Shown here in pieces: positions 61,961 to 64,000 of a DNA stretch of 64,000 bases (positions are counted from its first letter, which is position 1; each line of letters opens with the position of its first letter). Where the stretch lies: NCBI GenBank assembly GCA_965207025.1, contig OZ242258.1:434001-498000 (forward strand), written 5' to 3'. A model generated the notes under the pieces. That model was not told where the DNA came from. It saw only the letters and a program-made list of their open reading frames with translations, and did no database searches. Source of the DNA: Bin87 sp034423595. Lineage in GTDB: Bacteria; Chloroflexota; Dehalococcoidia; Lucifugimonadales; UBA3495. The position numbers and the translations under genes are program-made.

Positions 61961-63417
61961 CAGAGAGACTCCAGGAAGCGCAGCAACGCCTGGCGTTCCT
62001 CACGGGACATCTTGCGAAACTCCTCGCGGGCCGCCAGTCCCTCGCCGTCGTGCCAGAGGATAGCCTCCGCGACGTTGCGGGCACGGCCGTCGTGGAGCAG
62101 CCGCGTGTGGTTGTTGACGTTTTCGATCAGCCCGATGCCCCACAGCGGTGGCGTGCGCCACTCACGGCCATCGGCGAGGAAATCGGGCCGGCCGTCGGCC
62201 AACCCTTCACCCATGTCGTGCAGCAGCAGGTCGGTGTAGGGGAATATAACCTGGCCGGACACGGCGGGCACCGGGTGTTGACCGGTGGTATGACTCGGCG
62301 TGTGGCAGGCCGCGCAGCCGGCTTCCAAGAACAGACGCGCGCCATCGTGAACCTGCGGATCGTCCACGTCGCGCATCGCCGGCACTGCGAGGGTCTGGTT
62401 GTAGAAGACCACCTTGCCCAGGCGTTCCTCGCCGATTTCAGGATCGCCGCCGTTTGGCGCAGATCCACATGCGTCCTGACCGGGTGGACAATTCGCTTCG
62501 CTGAACAAAGGTGAGGTGATGCCGATGTCGCCGTGGAAGGCCCCGGCAATCTGTTGTTCCAGCGTGGGCACGTTGGCCTTCCAGCCGAACCGACCTAACC
62601 GGGTGTCGCTGGCCCGGAGGCTCCACACCATGTTGGCGCGCCCGGATATGCCGTCGCCATCGGTGTCGTCCGGGTCAGCGAGGGCGAGGATGTCGGACTC
62701 CGGTATGGCTTCGAGCAATCCCCCGCCGAACACGGCCGGCGCAATCCGGGGTGAAATCAGCAGATCGGGATGCGTGGGGCCGAATGCCAAGTCGGTGAAG
62801 GAATACTCGGGCTGTAGCAGGGTGTACGTTTCACCGTCCTCGTACTCGCCGGGTATTTCCTGGTAGTTAATCAGGAACCGGCCTTCCGGGGCTACTGTCA
62901 GTATTGCCCGGTCCTGCAGTTGTCCGCCGTAAGCAAGATCCGCAACAGGTCCGCCCGTAACCGGGTCAACCCCGGGTATGCTGAGGCGGAACAGCAGGCC
63001 ACGCTCCGGGTCATCGTTATCCGCCGGGGGTTGAGCGCGTCCGTCCAGCGTGTGACACGACGAGCAGGACTGGGCGTTGAAGGTCGGGCCGAGGCCGTCC
63101 CTGGCTTCAGTGGAAGCGGGCGCGGTGACCCAGTTCTGGGTGAAGAAGCTGTCGCCAACTTCGAAGATGCGCCGCTCCTGGTTGTTCAGGTTGGCGGCGG
63201 CCAACGCAAAGGAGTTACGGTTGGTGGTGACGATGGTGGTGTCGCCGCCGAGTTGGGTCTGGAGGATGGCCGCAACGTCGGCCTCGCTCGGGCCGGACCG
63301 CGCGTCGCTCACCAGGAACCAGGCCAGCACGCCCAGCCCGACCGCGCCGGCCAACACGGCAAGGCCGTATCGCAGCCAGACAGTCTTGCGGTAGCGTGCG
63401 ATACGGCCTTGGTTCAT
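61960..63417 (-). CDS. di-heme cytochrome c-type oxidoreductase (DHOR family)
   Basis: Periplasmic cytochrome-like protein of 485 residues with an N-terminal membrane anchor (YGLAVLAGAVGLGVLAWFLV). Two haem motifs are at 118-122 (CSSCH) and 368-372 (CAACH), and a beta-rich middle domain lies between. The family is often encoded with imelysin genes. The ATG at 63417 is preceded by AAGG. Role is probably electron transfer tied to iron handling (inference). Confidence 0.9.
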   Translation of the reverse strand: MNQGRIARYRKTVWLRYGLAVLAGAVGLGVLAWFLVSDARSGPSEADVAAILQTQLGGDTTIVTTNRNSFALAAANLNNQERRIFEVGDSFFTQNWVTAPASTEARDGLGPTFNAQSCSSCHTLDGRAQPPADNDDPERGLLFRLSIPGVDPVTGGPVADLAYGGQLQDRAILTVAPEGRFLINYQEIPGEYEDGETYTLLQPEYSFTDLAFGPTHPDLLISPRIAPAVFGGGLLEAIPESDILALADPDDTDGDGISGRANMVWSLRASDTRLGRFGWKANVPTLEQQIAGAFHGDIGITSPLFSEANCPPGQDACGSAPNGGDPEIGEERLGKVVFYNQTLAVPAMRDVDDPQVHDGARLFLEAGCAACHTPSHTTGQHPVPAVSGQVIFPYTDLLLHDMGEGLADGRPDFLADGREWRTPPLWGIGLIENVNNHTRLLHDGRARNVAEAILWHDGEGLAAREEFRKMSREERQALLRFLESL

Positions 63418-63432
63418 GGCGCGGGGACCTTC

Positions 63433-64000
63433 CTACACTGAAGTGTTGATGGTGAAGCCGAAAGCAGCCGCGCCTTCCACGATGGTGTCGGCCTGCTTTT
63501 CCAGGGCTTCAATAGTGCTGAGCACCTGGGATCGACCATAGGCGCTGTCGGAGGCGGTGTCGGTCAGGTGCTGGTCGAAGGGATCCGGAATGTTGTGAGC
63601 CATGCTCACGGCAACCCGGGTTTCGTCAGTCAGCCGGTCGGCCAGGGCCTCGTTGTCGGCGGCGAACAGGTCGATGATGCCGGGGCCGGACACCACGCCG
63701 TAGTCGCCGGTGAGTACCATACGCACGCCGATGGCGTTACCTACGATGTCGGCGACGGTGTTGTCGGAGAAGCAGGAATGCTCGTCCTCCTGGGAACGCT
63801 CGGAGTAGGCGACAAACATCCGCTCGCCGGCCAGTTCGCCCTTGCTGAGGGCGCCGGCGCCGGTGATGATGTCAACCAGGGCGTCATCGGCCGGCTTGTT
63901 CATGAACTCGGCGCGGTAGTTGTCGCCGCCGGGGGCCCAGGCGTCAACCATATCCTGCAAGTGGACGAGCAACGTGTCGGAGGCTACCGCCAGGTACTGG
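63433..64000 (-). CDS. imelysin-family protein, 5' part cut by the window edge
   Basis: C-terminal 189 residues or so of a second imelysin (IrpA-like) protein. The frame is open to the right edge (reading QYLAVASDTLLVHLQDMVDAW before the TTG at 63972), so the TTG is internal. Diagnostic stretches are GELAGERMFVAYSERSQEDE, HSCFSDNTVADIVGNAIGV and PFDQHL. It lies 15 bp before the di-heme gene start and probably heads their transcript. Confidence 0.85.
   Translation of the reverse strand, partial: QYLAVASDTLLVHLQDMVDAWAPGGDNYRAEFMNKPADDALVDIITGAGALSKGELAGERMFVAYSERSQEDEHSCFSDNTVADIVGNAIGVRMVLTGDYGVVSGPGIIDLFAADNEALADRLTDETRVAVSMAHNIPDPFDQHLTDTASDSAYGRSQVLSTIEALEKQADTIVEGAAAFGFTINTSV

Overview
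The window is a stretch of G+C-rich bacterial chromosome with mixed core and accessory genes. Gene content points to Chloroflexota, most likely the Dehalococcoidia/SAR202-like heterotrophs. The indicators are tripartite TRAP transporters with lipoprotein binding proteins, a luciferase-like (LLM) oxidoreductase, MmgE/PrpD, carboxymuconolactone decarboxylase (CMD)-family proteins, a chlorite-dismutase-fold protein, DUF1800/DUF1501 and many short dispersed palindromes. That placement is inference from gene content; no rRNA is present.

Layout. 1-8.5 kb is mostly housekeeping: a fabF-like 3' part, a SWIM zinc-finger gene, rny-ymdB-PHP-plsY-B-box membrane protein on the + strand, and recA-recX and a glutaredoxin on the - strand. 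8.6-14.4 kb (- strand) holds a MoxR ATPase, an NDP-sugar nucleotidyltransferase and a TRAP transporter (dctP broken, dctQ, dctM). 14.6-19.3 kb (+) is a catabolic-looking run: CMD, alpha/beta hydrolase, HPP membrane protein, MmgE/PrpD and an SDR protein. 19.4-28.2 kb mixes a thioredoxin-like lipoprotein, an LLM oxidoreductase, a broken Uma2, an aminotransferase, a nitroreductase and the arginine genes argG and argD. 29.27-30.5 kb is a complete ISAs1-type insertion sequence. 30.6-34 kb carries two tandem DinB/maleylpyruvate-isomerase-like genes and an acyl-CoA ligase. 34-40.2 kb has a ComB-like phosphatase, a beta-propeller, a HemQ-like protein, an intact Uma2, nadA, miaB and tRNA-Ser(GCT). 40.3-49.3 kb has a second broken dctP, a large repeat-filled intergenic stretch, a DASS-type permease, VOC and RidA proteins, and a DUF1800 / NHL propeller / DUF1501 module. 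49.6-58.7 kb has a class III aminotransferase, an alpha-hydroxyacid dehydrogenase, an MBL hydrolase, a second CMD protein and the giant helicase lhr. 58.9-64 kb has a nitroreductase, an HTTM membrane protein, and an imelysin / di-heme oxidoreductase / imelysin cluster running off the right edge.

Main points of interest. (1) A 124-bp MITE-like element upstream of rny has ends closely related to the terminal repeats of the ISAs1-type IS 28 kb away, and both are bounded by perfect 10-bp target duplications. (2) Both TRAP binding-protein genes are frameshifted by perfect short tandem duplications (11 bp and 52 bp), and removal of one copy restores the protein in each. (3) A DUF1800-NHL-DUF1501 three-gene module has no visible export signals. 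(4) Several dispersed palindrome families occur, one copy lying in frame inside a membrane-protein gene. (5) Several enzymes keep their fold but have lost expected catalytic residues. Because five loci carry frame problems, base-call or assembly error must be excluded before they are called biology.
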